Shown piece after piece: positions 1 to 8,200 of a stretch of DNA of 41,319 bases; positions within the stretch are counted from its first letter, which is position 1; every line of letters starts with the position of its first letter. The notes beneath the pieces are model-generated. The model made no database searches, was not told the DNA's origin, and saw nothing but the letters and a program-made list of their open reading frames with translations. The DNA lies in assembly GCA_044375415.1 (NCBI GenBank), contig JBILMS010000029.1, forward strand, positions 1-41,319, read 5' to 3'. The DNA is from JAWXBG01 sp044375415 (lineage in GTDB: Bacteria > Bacteroidota > Bacteroidia > Flavobacteriales_D > Sanyastnellaceae). Made by a program: the position numbers and the translations under genes.

Positions 1-111
1 AGGGAAGGTTTGATTGAAGTTCTCAGAGAATTTGTATTAAGTACAAAGTATTATGAATTAAGATACATTTCGTTTATCTGATCTGATCAATTCCTCATTG
101 AACGATTTTCT

Positions 112-131
112 ACGCGCTGAAAGCGCATTAT
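112..131. repeat. REP-like hairpin unit, copy 1
   Basis: The unit contains GCGCTGAAAGCGC, which folds as a 5-bp GCGCT/AGCGC stem with a GAA loop, followed by ATTAT. The identical 20-nt unit recurs at 166-185, 54 nt downstream and in the same orientation. Both copies are preceded by a variant of AACGATTT. Confidence 0.75.
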
Positions 132-165
132 ATACTAGAAAAACGATTTCCCCGAACGGCTCTAA

Positions 166-185
166 ACGCGCTGAAAGCGCATTAT
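166..185. repeat. REP-like hairpin unit, copy 2
   Basis: This is an exact second copy of the unit at 112-131, again with the GCGCT-GAA-AGCGC hairpin and trailing ATTAT. Two exact 20-nt copies within 75 nt are unlikely by chance. No transposase of the REP-associated type is present in the window. Confidence 0.75.
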
Positions 186-274
186 TTATCGTCGAGTTCG
201 TTTGATGAATAATGCACATCGATAGTTCTCGTAAATCTGAAACGATTTGTGTAGACAAGAGCTGCAGTAGTTTT

Positions 275-316
275 AACACAAAGGAATTACCAAGAATTCA
301 CTAAGAGGCACAAAGG
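275..316. repeat. Degenerate CACAAAG/CACTAAG intergenic repeat
   Basis: The stretch contains CACAAAGG, then CACTAAGAGGCACAAAGG. A related string, CACTAAGGGCGCAAAG followed by two CACAAAG words, lies in the intergenic region at the other end of the window (40487-40530). This type of short purine-rich repeat recurs between genes in many bacterial genomes; its role is unknown. Confidence 0.5.
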
Positions 317-359
317 ATTTAGTTCGACAAAAGCCACCCTGCCGTACCTTGCCCTCGCG

Positions 360-818
360 ATGAACGAATTAAAACTCCTTCTGCTCTCGTTGTTTTTTGC
401 TGTAATTACATTGTCGGGTTTCGGGCAGGCTCCATATTTAAAAGATACTCTTGGCTACGAGGAGGCTTGCAGGGCGGGGCGGATTTACCAAATTACTTTT
501 AAGTTACTAAAACATAAACCGGCTTCGTGTTTGGTAAATGATGCAGAGATGCTAAAACGACTAAATGCTCTTGCCTGGCTTCGACAAAATCCGGATAAAA
601 AAGCATCCTGTTCACTTACGCTGGTTGTGAATTGCGAGGGTGAACTTATTGATGTAAGTTTTTACAAGAACAGCAAATTCCCTGAACTTGATGCCGCCAT
701 CAAAAATCTTTTTGAAAAACACAACAAATGGAATGCCGGGCTTTTGGACAATAAACCGGTCGACAGTTTTGTTGTAAGAAAACTCCGAATTAAAAATGGA
801 GTTTTAACATGGAAATAA
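360..818 (+). CDS. Secreted TonB-C-like protein, function unknown
   Basis: The 152-residue product begins with a signal peptide (hydrophobic LLLLSLFFAVITLSGF, likely cleaved after GQA near residue 22). Residues about 80-145 resemble the C-terminal domain of TonB. They carry a beta strand ending in GELIDVSFYKNS, a helix after PELDAAI, and a final strand after NKPVDSFVVRKL. There is no proline-rich periplasmic linker and no membrane anchor, so it is not a complete TonB. The fold is better read as the stand-alone TonB-C-like module common in secreted Bacteroidota proteins. Four cysteines may pair in the periplasm. Its last codons overlap the next gene by 10 nt, which implies co-expression with the lipoprotein at 809. 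The ATG at 360 gives the signal peptide directly. Confidence 0.7.
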   Translation: MNELKLLLLSLFFAVITLSGFGQAPYLKDTLGYEEACRAGRIYQITFKLLKHKPASCLVNDAEMLKRLNALAWLRQNPDKKASCSLTLVVNCEGELIDVSFYKNSKFPELDAAIKNLFEKHNKWNAGLLDNKPVDSFVVRKLRIKNGVLTWK

Positions 819-1492
819 AAAACTTTTTGAAAACCCGTTTATTCTTGCCGCTTGGTTTAACGATTCTGGTAATAGGTTTCGTTGCCGGTATTTCTTCGTG
901 CTCACAAGAGGTGTCTGCCAATCAAAAAACAGCTTCTAAAACGGTTCGGCCGTCTTACCAAAATGGTGATGTCGTTTTTCAAACCTCTGAGTCTTCTATG
1001 AGTCAGGGGATTCAATTGGCAACTAACTCAGCTTATAGTCATGTAGGAATTTTGTTTTTTGAAAATAGCAAATGGATGGTCTACGAAGCCGTTCAACCGG
1101 TATGTAAAACGGAATTATATGAATGGCAAAACAGAGGCAAAGATGGGTATTGTGAATTTCGAAGGTTGAGTATGGACACAACTAAGCTTACTACCGAACA
1201 AATTGCGAAAATGAAAACCTTTGCCGACAAGCAAATAGGGAAAAACTACGATTCGGCTTTTGATTGGGACGATGAAAAAATGTACTGCTCCGAATTGGTG
1301 TGGAAGTGTTATAAAGAAGGCGCCGGAATAGAATTATGTGCTCCCAGACCTTTGAAAGATTACGACCTTACTCATCCACTCGTTCGACAAAAACTCGAAG
1401 AGAAGTATGGAAAAAATATTCCGTTAGATGAGTTGATGGTTTCTCCGGGAGATCTTTTCACTTCGAAAATTCTTGCACAACCCATGTGGTAG
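809..1492 (+). CDS. C92/YiiX-like papain-fold lipoprotein
   Basis: This is a 227-residue predicted lipoprotein. A hydrophobic segment (about 11-28) ends in the lipobox ISSC, with Cys31 as the lipidated residue. Residues about 48-200 match the permuted papain-like YiiX/Peptidase_C92 family of the NlpC/P60 superfamily. They show GDVVFQTS near the domain start, His78 in YSHVGI, and Cys160 in MYCSELVWKCY; in this permuted family His precedes Cys. Such proteins are thought to cleave or bind amide or acyl linkages in cell-wall or lipid substrates, but the substrate here cannot be told. The gene overlaps the upstream TonB-C-like gene by 10 nt, so the two are probably one transcript. Family assignment is good; hydrolase activity is inferred from the His/Cys pair. 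Confidence 0.8.
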   Translation: MEIKNFLKTRLFLPLGLTILVIGFVAGISSCSQEVSANQKTASKTVRPSYQNGDVVFQTSESSMSQGIQLATNSAYSHVGILFFENSKWMVYEAVQPVCKTELYEWQNRGKDGYCEFRRLSMDTTKLTTEQIAKMKTFADKQIGKNYDSAFDWDDEKMYCSELVWKCYKEGAGIELCAPRPLKDYDLTHPLVRQKLEEKYGKNIPLDELMVSPGDLFTSKILAQPMW

Positions 1493-1532
1493 TAGAAACA
1501 ACTACTCGCGTCTAGCGAATTGATTCGTGTTC

Positions 1533-1566
1533 ATAAAAAAAACAAAGCGGTCCTTTCGGAACCGCT
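1533..1566 (-). terminator. Rho-independent terminator of beta-barrel gene
   Basis: An imperfect stem AGCGGTCC/GGAACCGCT (1546-1553 and 1558-1566, one bulged A, loop TTTC) is preceded on the plus strand by an A-rich run. Read on the minus strand it is a hairpin followed by a T tract, placed just after the beta-barrel gene ending at 1626. It may also slow transcription from the lipoprotein gene ending at 1492. Confidence 0.65.
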
Positions 1567-1625
1567 CTGCTGAAAAACTTCGCTTATTGCGAAACGGAGA
1601 TTTCTGAACTATATCCTATCTGTGA

Positions 1626-2438
1626 TTATGAAAAAGGCACAAGGGCAATTCCTAAACTTACGTTGTATGCTTCAGGACCTTTGTTCTCTTCGAAGAGTGG
1701 GGTGAGCCCGTAGGTGGCGAAGAAAGTAAGGTTTCTGTATCCCACGCGCACTGTGGCATCCAGCGTAAAGTTGGTCATGTTGAAATCATTCTTCACTCGT
1801 GAACGCACATCGTTATCGTTGGCTTCAAATTTTTGCTTTGCAATGCTGCCCATTCTCCATCCACCAATTACACCCATCGCTAAGTGAAAGTTTTTGTCGC
1901 AATCCTTGCTTGTGTTAAACTCGAGCATCACTGGCACGTTGAGATAAGAGGCGCGTAATTTGTTCTTTGAGAAATTGATAAGTGTATCAGGCACCGCAAA
2001 CGTTGAGTCGTCGACATTTACAACGGTCACATTGTTTTTTAATCCGTAGCTGTTGTATGTAAGGCCGGCTCCGACAGCAAGTCCAACATAATCGTCAATC
2101 AATCTAACCTTGCCTTCGATTAGGTTGAATCTCCATGTAAATGAGCGTGCATAATCGAGTTGCAACCATTCGTTGTCTCCTTCGAATGTGGTCTTGCCAT
2201 CTTTATTGAGTAAAACGTTTACGCCAAAATCAATTCCATCCCAATAGGTAAGTTCGGCCTTACCGCAAATGTCCTCGTCCTCTTCAGTCCATGCAACATC
2301 GGTGGTGTCTTTAGTGCCTTCGTCGATGACGATTACCTTGGTGTCTCCAATTTTAAACTTGGTTGTATCAGAAGGTTCTTGAGCGAAGATTCCGAAACTT
2401 GTCATTAAAAATGCTACAGTAGCTATTGTGGTTTTCAT
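1626..2438 (-). CDS. Outer-membrane beta-barrel protein
   Basis: This is a 270-residue predicted outer-membrane protein. The start is set at the ATG at 2438, because MKTTIATVAFLMTSFGIFAQ is a classic signal peptide; an upstream in-frame start would add 17 residues that spoil it. After an acidic, Thr-rich linker (about 21-60), the rest is made of alternating hydrophobic/polar strands with aromatic girdle residues. Examples are WRFNLIEGKVRL, GLAVGAGLTYNSYGL, FHLAMGVIGGWRMG and VRVGYRNLTFFATYGLTPLF. It ends with a strand terminating in a hydrophobic residue pattern (GIALVPFS). This fits the outer-membrane beta-barrel (PorT-like) group abundant in Bacteroidota. No specific function can be given. 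It is a single-gene unit with its own terminator at 1533-1566. Confidence 0.75.
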   Translation of the reverse strand: MKTTIATVAFLMTSFGIFAQEPSDTTKFKIGDTKVIVIDEGTKDTTDVAWTEEDEDICGKAELTYWDGIDFGVNVLLNKDGKTTFEGDNEWLQLDYARSFTWRFNLIEGKVRLIDDYVGLAVGAGLTYNSYGLKNNVTVVNVDDSTFAVPDTLINFSKNKLRASYLNVPVMLEFNTSKDCDKNFHLAMGVIGGWRMGSIAKQKFEANDNDVRSRVKNDFNMTNFTLDATVRVGYRNLTFFATYGLTPLFEENKGPEAYNVSLGIALVPFS

Positions 2439-2548
2439 ACCCTTAAAATTTTCTTGTTTGTGTTTGTATATGCATCGGACGCCCGGCATTCCGATTTGTT
2501 ACAAGACATTAAAAAAATATTTTAAGATTTGTCCGAATAGCCCGAAAA

Positions 2549-2565
2549 CACTGATAGTCCCAGTG
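2549..2565 (-). terminator. Weak terminator after subtilase gene
   Basis: A 5-bp stem CACTG/CAGTG with a 7-nt loop lies immediately after the subtilase stop codon. On the minus strand it is followed by TTTT. It is short and may be only a partial terminator. Confidence 0.35.
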
Positions 2566-2566
2566 G

Positions 2567-5191
2567 CTATTTTTTTACGAGTTTTCCGTGGTCATTCACC
2601 ATACTCCAGGTATAAATGCCTGAAGGAAGGAAAGAAATATCCAAGAGATTGGTGTTCGGCTTTAGCGTGTTGAAGTAAATCACTCTTCCGGAAATATCAA
2701 ACAAATAAAAGATTTCATTGCTTCGATACTTGTTCTCCACATAAATAAATCCGTTGCTCGGGTTAGGATAAATGTTTATACCCATACCTGTGATCTCTTC
2801 TATTCCAACCGGTAAAAAAGTGATGCAATAGTCCTCTGCTTCTCCATCATTCAAATCGCCACACGCTTCTGTCGGAGTGCTGTCGCCACCATAACTCATT
2901 GCCACACGCATGCGCACATGCGAACCCACAGGGACGCTAGAAGGAATCGTGAACTCGTGCGACACGGTTGATGTAATATCCGATTGAGAAGAAAATATAA
3001 GTTCTTCGTTGTTGGAATTGAATTCTCCATCAGAGTTGTAATCGATCCATACTTTAAACTGTTCGTTGAATCCGAAGTTGGCAAAACCAGGGGTGAGTTC
3101 TAAAGTATATGTGCTTCCCGCATTTAGATCGGTGCTCACGTCTGTGTAATCGCCATAGCCGTCGTCCGAAGCCGTAGTGTTGTCGATGGTGTTCAACTTC
3201 ACTCTTTGGATGAATTCCAAATTGGAGTTGCCTGTGATTGTGCAATATTCCAAATCCTGACACGACCCGCAGCCGGGTGTGTTGAAGACCAGTGTTTGAG
3301 GGCTGTTCAGCGGGTCGCCGCAACCGGAAAGAACTGTCATGGTGTATTCGGTGCAGGGTTCGTAGTCGAATGTTAGCTCCGGAAGAACGGTGTTGATGGA
3401 CAAACTTCCATTGGGCCATTCGAGGAGAACGGTATAGCCATCTGCAATGAAAATTTGCCCCCAGCTGAGCTCGGCTTGTTCAGTATCTGTTACAAAAGAA
3501 ACATTGTATGTCGCGGATTCGGGGTGCGAGCAACATCCATCCGTTGTAAAGAGATAGGGTTCAGACCAATCGCTTTGACCTTTGCCGCAATTGGCTTGCA
3601 CCTGCACTTCGTATTCTGAACATAGAATTAAATCAGCAAGCAGTGTTGAATTCGTTTCTATTTCATTCAACTCAATCCAGTCCGGATTTCCTACCACACG
3701 ATAGCGAAAATTAAAATAAACCATATCCTGGGTTTCCATCCATTCAACCAGATAATCCAAACCATCATCCATCTGATTTGCCGAAATATTAAAGGGTGAA
3801 ATGCATCCTCCTTGTTGACATTCATCCATCACCAACAAAAGACTGTTGTTCACATTAAGCCTACCTCCGCTTGCAACTTCATCGCTGAGATTGCTCACTG
3901 CGTCTACCCCATCCAAAATATAATCTCGAACCAGAAGCGCCGTTCCTTCGGGGTCTGCATAAGCTTGAATCATGAGGCTAGTGCATGGGGCAGAATACAA
4001 CAAGGCCACAGCCCCTGCAACGCAAGGGCTTGCAAAGCTGGTTCCTGAAGCGTTTCCATATCCATTGTTATTAGCCAAATACACCTGATCGCCCGGTGCG
4101 GCAATGTCTATGTTCGCAATGCCATACCCCGAAAAATCGCGAATATCATTGTTGTCGGTAGCCGTTACGGATATTAAAAAATTACTTGGACAAGTGGTGG
4201 GTAGGTCACCCGACAAATCCACATTTACTTGGTTGTTTGCCGTGGCAGCACAACTCAATACACCATATGTGCCGAGCGAATCGTACATAGCGCACCACAG
4301 TGGCGCATCGTCTGCCTGCCCGAAGTCGACTCCCCATGAGCTGTTTGTAACAACAACGAAGGCTCCTTCTTGTCCATTTGTTTCGTTATACATCTTTCTC
4401 ATTACAAGAGGGTAGGTATATGCCGCAATCGCATTGGCTTCGCTTATCCCACCCATTCTAACCTGCATCAATTCGACATCCCAATTTACCCCGGTAATTC
4501 CGGTAGTATTGTTGCCCGTAGCCCCTATCATTCCGCTGACCTGAGAGCCGTGATTTCCTTCGGGGATGTCGTCGTCTTCCGTTTGTACATTCCAACCATC
4601 TACATCATCGACATATCCATTATCGTCGTCATCAATACCGTTATCGGGGATTTCGTTTTCATTCATCCAATGATTGTCGATAAGATCGGGAAGGTCCCAA
4701 TTGGAACCATTCGTTTCAACCACACAAACCACCACTCTATCGCCCGTTGAGGTGGTTCCTCCGGTGGTAATGTCCCATGCCAAGTCACTATCAATGTCAT
4801 GATCGCCCGCCTCAACGTGATGCCATTGGCTACTAAAAAAAGGGTCGTCGGGAATGTTTCTCTCAGTTAAAACGTGGTTCAATTGCGCGTTTTGAACTCC
4901 CTCGAAGTCTTTTATGGCTCGCAGAATTACGGGGGCCTTCACTACTTCTTCATTGAAGCCCAAAAGCCAAACCCTCATATGCTCGCTTACATTTCTTTTT
5001 ACTGACACATTCGCATCCGGAAAAAGGGTGCTTGCTTTCGCGGCAATTTCGTTCGGGTCGGTTGTGCTATTAACCTGAAACAATAGTTCTCCCTGAACCA
5101 CGGCTGTTGTTTGGGCTTGTCCCAATGAAACAAGTAGGCACAATCCGCATACTAGCAGAAGGCCGGAAAATCTGTTCGTTATCTTTTTCAT
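2567..5191 (-). CDS. T9SS-secreted subtilase (S8) with GEVED domain
   Basis: This is an 874-residue secreted serine protease-like protein. The start is the ATG at 5191 (MKKITNRF, then a hydrophobic core ending SLGQAQ); an in-frame ATG six codons upstream is less likely. A propeptide-like region (about 28-110) precedes the S8 domain (about 125-455). His214 lies in NHGSQVSGMIGA and Ser385 in GTSFASPCVAGA, with Asn in VVVTNSSWG as the likely oxyanion residue. The position of the catalytic Asp (normally VIDTG) reads VVETNGSNWDLPDL, so Glu159 replaces Asp. A D-rich segment DDDDNGYVDDVDGWN follows, as in related Bacteroidota subtilases. Then come two fibronectin III-like modules (about 465-640), a GEVED domain (about 645-790, ending DGEAEDYCITF) and a type A T9SS sorting domain (about 804-874, INIYPNPSNG). 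It is divergent from the giant PKD gene, with 104 nt between their start codons. Confidence 0.88.
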   Translation of the reverse strand: MKKITNRFSGLLLVCGLCLLVSLGQAQTTAVVQGELLFQVNSTTDPNEIAAKASTLFPDANVSVKRNVSEHMRVWLLGFNEEVVKAPVILRAIKDFEGVQNAQLNHVLTERNIPDDPFFSSQWHHVEAGDHDIDSDLAWDITTGGTTSTGDRVVVCVVETNGSNWDLPDLIDNHWMNENEIPDNGIDDDDNGYVDDVDGWNVQTEDDDIPEGNHGSQVSGMIGATGNNTTGITGVNWDVELMQVRMGGISEANAIAAYTYPLVMRKMYNETNGQEGAFVVVTNSSWGVDFGQADDAPLWCAMYDSLGTYGVLSCAATANNQVNVDLSGDLPTTCPSNFLISVTATDNNDIRDFSGYGIANIDIAAPGDQVYLANNNGYGNASGTSFASPCVAGAVALLYSAPCTSLMIQAYADPEGTALLVRDYILDGVDAVSNLSDEVASGGRLNVNNSLLLVMDECQQGGCISPFNISANQMDDGLDYLVEWMETQDMVYFNFRYRVVGNPDWIELNEIETNSTLLADLILCSEYEVQVQANCGKGQSDWSEPYLFTTDGCCSHPESATYNVSFVTDTEQAELSWGQIFIADGYTVLLEWPNGSLSINTVLPELTFDYEPCTEYTMTVLSGCGDPLNSPQTLVFNTPGCGSCQDLEYCTITGNSNLEFIQRVKLNTIDNTTASDDGYGDYTDVSTDLNAGSTYTLELTPGFANFGFNEQFKVWIDYNSDGEFNSNNEELIFSSQSDITSTVSHEFTIPSSVPVGSHVRMRVAMSYGGDSTPTEACGDLNDGEAEDYCITFLPVGIEEITGMGINIYPNPSNGFIYVENKYRSNEIFYLFDISGRVIYFNTLKPNTNLLDISFLPSGIYTWSMVNDHGKLVKK

Positions 5192-5235
5192 GCTCCTTTT
5201 CTCATACAATCTTATTCCTCTCCCCCCGACCGGCG

Positions 5236-5253
5236 TTTACCTTATATGGTAAC
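5236..5253. promoter_or_regulatory. Dyad in the divergent promoter region
   Basis: The dyad TTACC-TTATAT-GGTAA (core 5237-5252) sits in the 104-nt space between two divergent T9SS cargo genes. It could be an operator acting on both. No TAnnTTTG box is seen next to it, so the assignment is tentative. Confidence 0.3.
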
Positions 5254-5295
5254 CAAAAAGCTCCATCTACCGTTGAATGCGTGTAGTTGAGAACA

Positions 5296-8200
5296 ATGAC
5301 CCCCTATCATCCATCCATTCAAAACAGCAAAAAGGATGTAAAGCCGGTTCAAATCTGTGAAATTAATGCAAGGAAAACCTTCCTTCTGCGAATAATTTCA
5401 AGCATTGCGCTGTTGTTTACTTCCACCGCGCTGTTCGCACAAGCACCTGTGTTTGCCGCGAACAACTTAGAAGGCTGTACACCCATGGGCGTAATCATAA
5501 CGGTTACCTCTCCCGGTGCCGGGTCCATAAGTTCCTATGCCTGGTCGATAACCTATCCCGACAACACTACGGTAAACGCTAGTTCGTCTCAGTATATCGC
5601 CATTTTTTCTCAGCCCGGAACCTATGATGTAAGTTTAACTATCAATGGAAGCGAGACTACTACTATTCAAAATTATATCACGGTTTATCCTGTTCCACAA
5701 GCCAGTTTTACTGTAAATGACCAAGAGGGCTGCTGGCCATTTTGTGTTGAGTTTACCGATGTCACTCTACTCGGTGGGGGTGATATTGTTGAGTGGGCGT
5801 GGGATTTTGGTAATGGCGCAACAAGCACGGCTCAGAGTCCTGTGTACTGTTACAATCAAGAAGGAACATACTCTCCCGTATTCTCGGTTGAAGATGAGCA
5901 CGGGTGTTTTTCTGATGTTACTATGCCGGGATTAATAAATGTAGAATCCACTTTTCCAAATTCGGTATTTACCATAAGCAACGAGCTCGATTGTATGCCT
6001 CCTGTGCTCGAAGAGCTTACAAATAACAGTAATGGTATAAGTGCTCTTACAAGTACCTGGGACTTTGGCGATGGCAACACAAGCACTTTACCCGGTGCCG
6101 ACGATACTCAACATACTTGGAATAACACGGGAACATACAGCGTGTGTCTGACGGTTGAAGATGCCATTGGGTGCACGGATACTCAGTGCCAAGAACTCGT
6201 GATTTTCGATACGGCCGAAGCGTTGTTCACTGTCTCAGAAATACAGGTTTGTGAAAATGAAGCGGTAGCATTTACCAACACCACCACCCCAATTCCTGTA
6301 CAATTTCAATGGGATTTTAATAATGATGGAACCATTGATTCCTACGCTCAAAATCCGAATTACGCCTTCTCTCAAAACGGGAACTATAACCCCTCACTGA
6401 ATGTCGTCTATAGTAATTCGTGCTTCGATCAAACAGATGGTTTATTTAACATAGAAGTAATTGATGGCATCACGGCATCCTTTTACGGTGACACGCTCGA
6501 AAGTTGCCAAGTTCCCTTTGATGTAGAATTTACAGCGAATGCTTCCGGTCCGGGAACACTTACATACGGATGGACCATCGGCGGTCAGTCGGTAAACAAT
6601 AATGAAGTCTTCTCATACTCCTTCCAAAGTTTTGGAAACTACAGTGTGGGTTTGAATGTGTCGAATGAATATGGTTGCAACACTTCCGTTTCTATAAACA
6701 ACTACATCCAAATTCAAGATCCGGATGTCTCGTTTGTACAACCCGCGTCTGTTTGTACCAATTCTGTTTTTTCCTTATTGTCAATTACCTCATCTAGCAT
6801 CGATCCTATCGTTCTATGGGAATGGGATTTTAATAGTGATGGAATAGTAGACTCTAATGATCCTGATCCGGGGATTTCCTATAGCGCTCCGGGTAATTAT
6901 ACCATTTCAGTTTCGATTACTACCGAACACGGGTGTTCTGCCTCTTATGTCTCGCCTGCCACAATCACTGTGCAAGAACAGGTGGACACCGGGTTTACAG
7001 CTAATACACAAATAAGTTGTGCGGGAGAAGCTGTAGAATTTTGTGTTGATCAACAACCCGGCGTAACTTATTCTTGGAATTTTGGGGATTCCGGTTGGCA
7101 GACTTTCAACAACTTCAATACCTGTGTTGCGCACGATTATATCGATACGGGATATTTTGATGTTGGCCTTTCGGTGTTTAATTCAGGTTGCTTTCTTCAG
7201 GTAATCTATGAAGACTTTATTTACATCGCCCCACCCTTGGCTATGTTTGAATTTGAAATTGACTGTTCGAATCTGCTAGGGGTTCAATTTCATGATACCT
7301 CCATCGGTGCCGATTCGCTCGTGTGGGATTTTGGCGATGGTACAATCGACTCATCAAACAATCCTGATCCTTTTCACAACTATAGTGTCGGTGGTATTTA
7401 TAATGTAGTGCAGACAGCATATAGCAATGTTGGTGATTGTCCGGATAACAGGGAATTTGAAGTAACATTATTTCCCCCAAACCCGTCTTTGTTAATATCC
7501 CCGAACGCGGGTTGTCCTCCCCTTTTAGTTCAAGTGGAGGATGCGGCAAATAATTGGACATGGGACATTCAAATAAGCAACGGTTATCACATCAATGTGT
7601 ACTGGGACGATCTTCCAAACCTGTGGATGCTTACCTACGAACATGACGGGATAACCGAAACGGAGAACTTTGGGATTAATGGTGATTTTTTGCCGGATGT
7701 TCTATTTAATGTCGCCGGAAATTATGACTTCTTGGTAACCGTGACGGACCAAAACCTTTGTCAGGCAGACTCACTTTATGATGACGCAGTTGTTGTGGCC
7801 GCTAATCCGGACTTTGCTTCATTCAACGTTGTGCAAGAAGAAGTTTGCGACAGTGTTTACATTTCATTTTCTCCGAATCTTCAAGACCTTGTTTCTTGGG
7901 AATGGGAATTTAGCGATGGAACAGTTGTCACTGAAGAAAATCCCGGCCACACATTTGAACCTCCATATCCCTATGGCGATCCTCTTACAGCAACTCTAAC
8001 GGCAGTAGATGTTACGGGTTGTGTTTCAACTGTAACAGAAGAAATTTCGCTGGAATATCCTCCAACCGCGGGTTTCACGGTGGTTGTAGATCCAAGCTGT
8101 ATTGGAGATGATGTTCAGTTTTTAAACACGACACAAGACTCTGATGCGGGTTACACCTATGAATGGTCTTTCGGAGATCCTGGGTCCGGTGCTAATAATA

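Larger units (their letters stand above)
1..359. other. Intergenic, repeat-bearing stretch
   Basis: No convincing gene is seen in this stretch upstream of the first CDS. It holds two copies of a 20-nt hairpin-forming unit (112-131 and 166-185) and a degenerate CACTAAG/CACAAAG-type repeat (275-316). A 73-codon minus-strand open frame runs through the repeats and looks like a by-product of them: its translation repeats the word NALSAR where the DNA unit repeats. Confidence 0.6.

Noticed and set aside
58..279. 73-codon open frame on the minus strand
   Set aside because: It runs through the two REP-like units, its translation repeats NALSAR because of them, and it has no domain, signal peptide or clear promoter.
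3054..3419. 121-codon minus-strand frame inside the subtilase gene
   Set aside because: It is an alternate-frame shadow of the GEVED region, rich in His/Arg, without any start context or domain.
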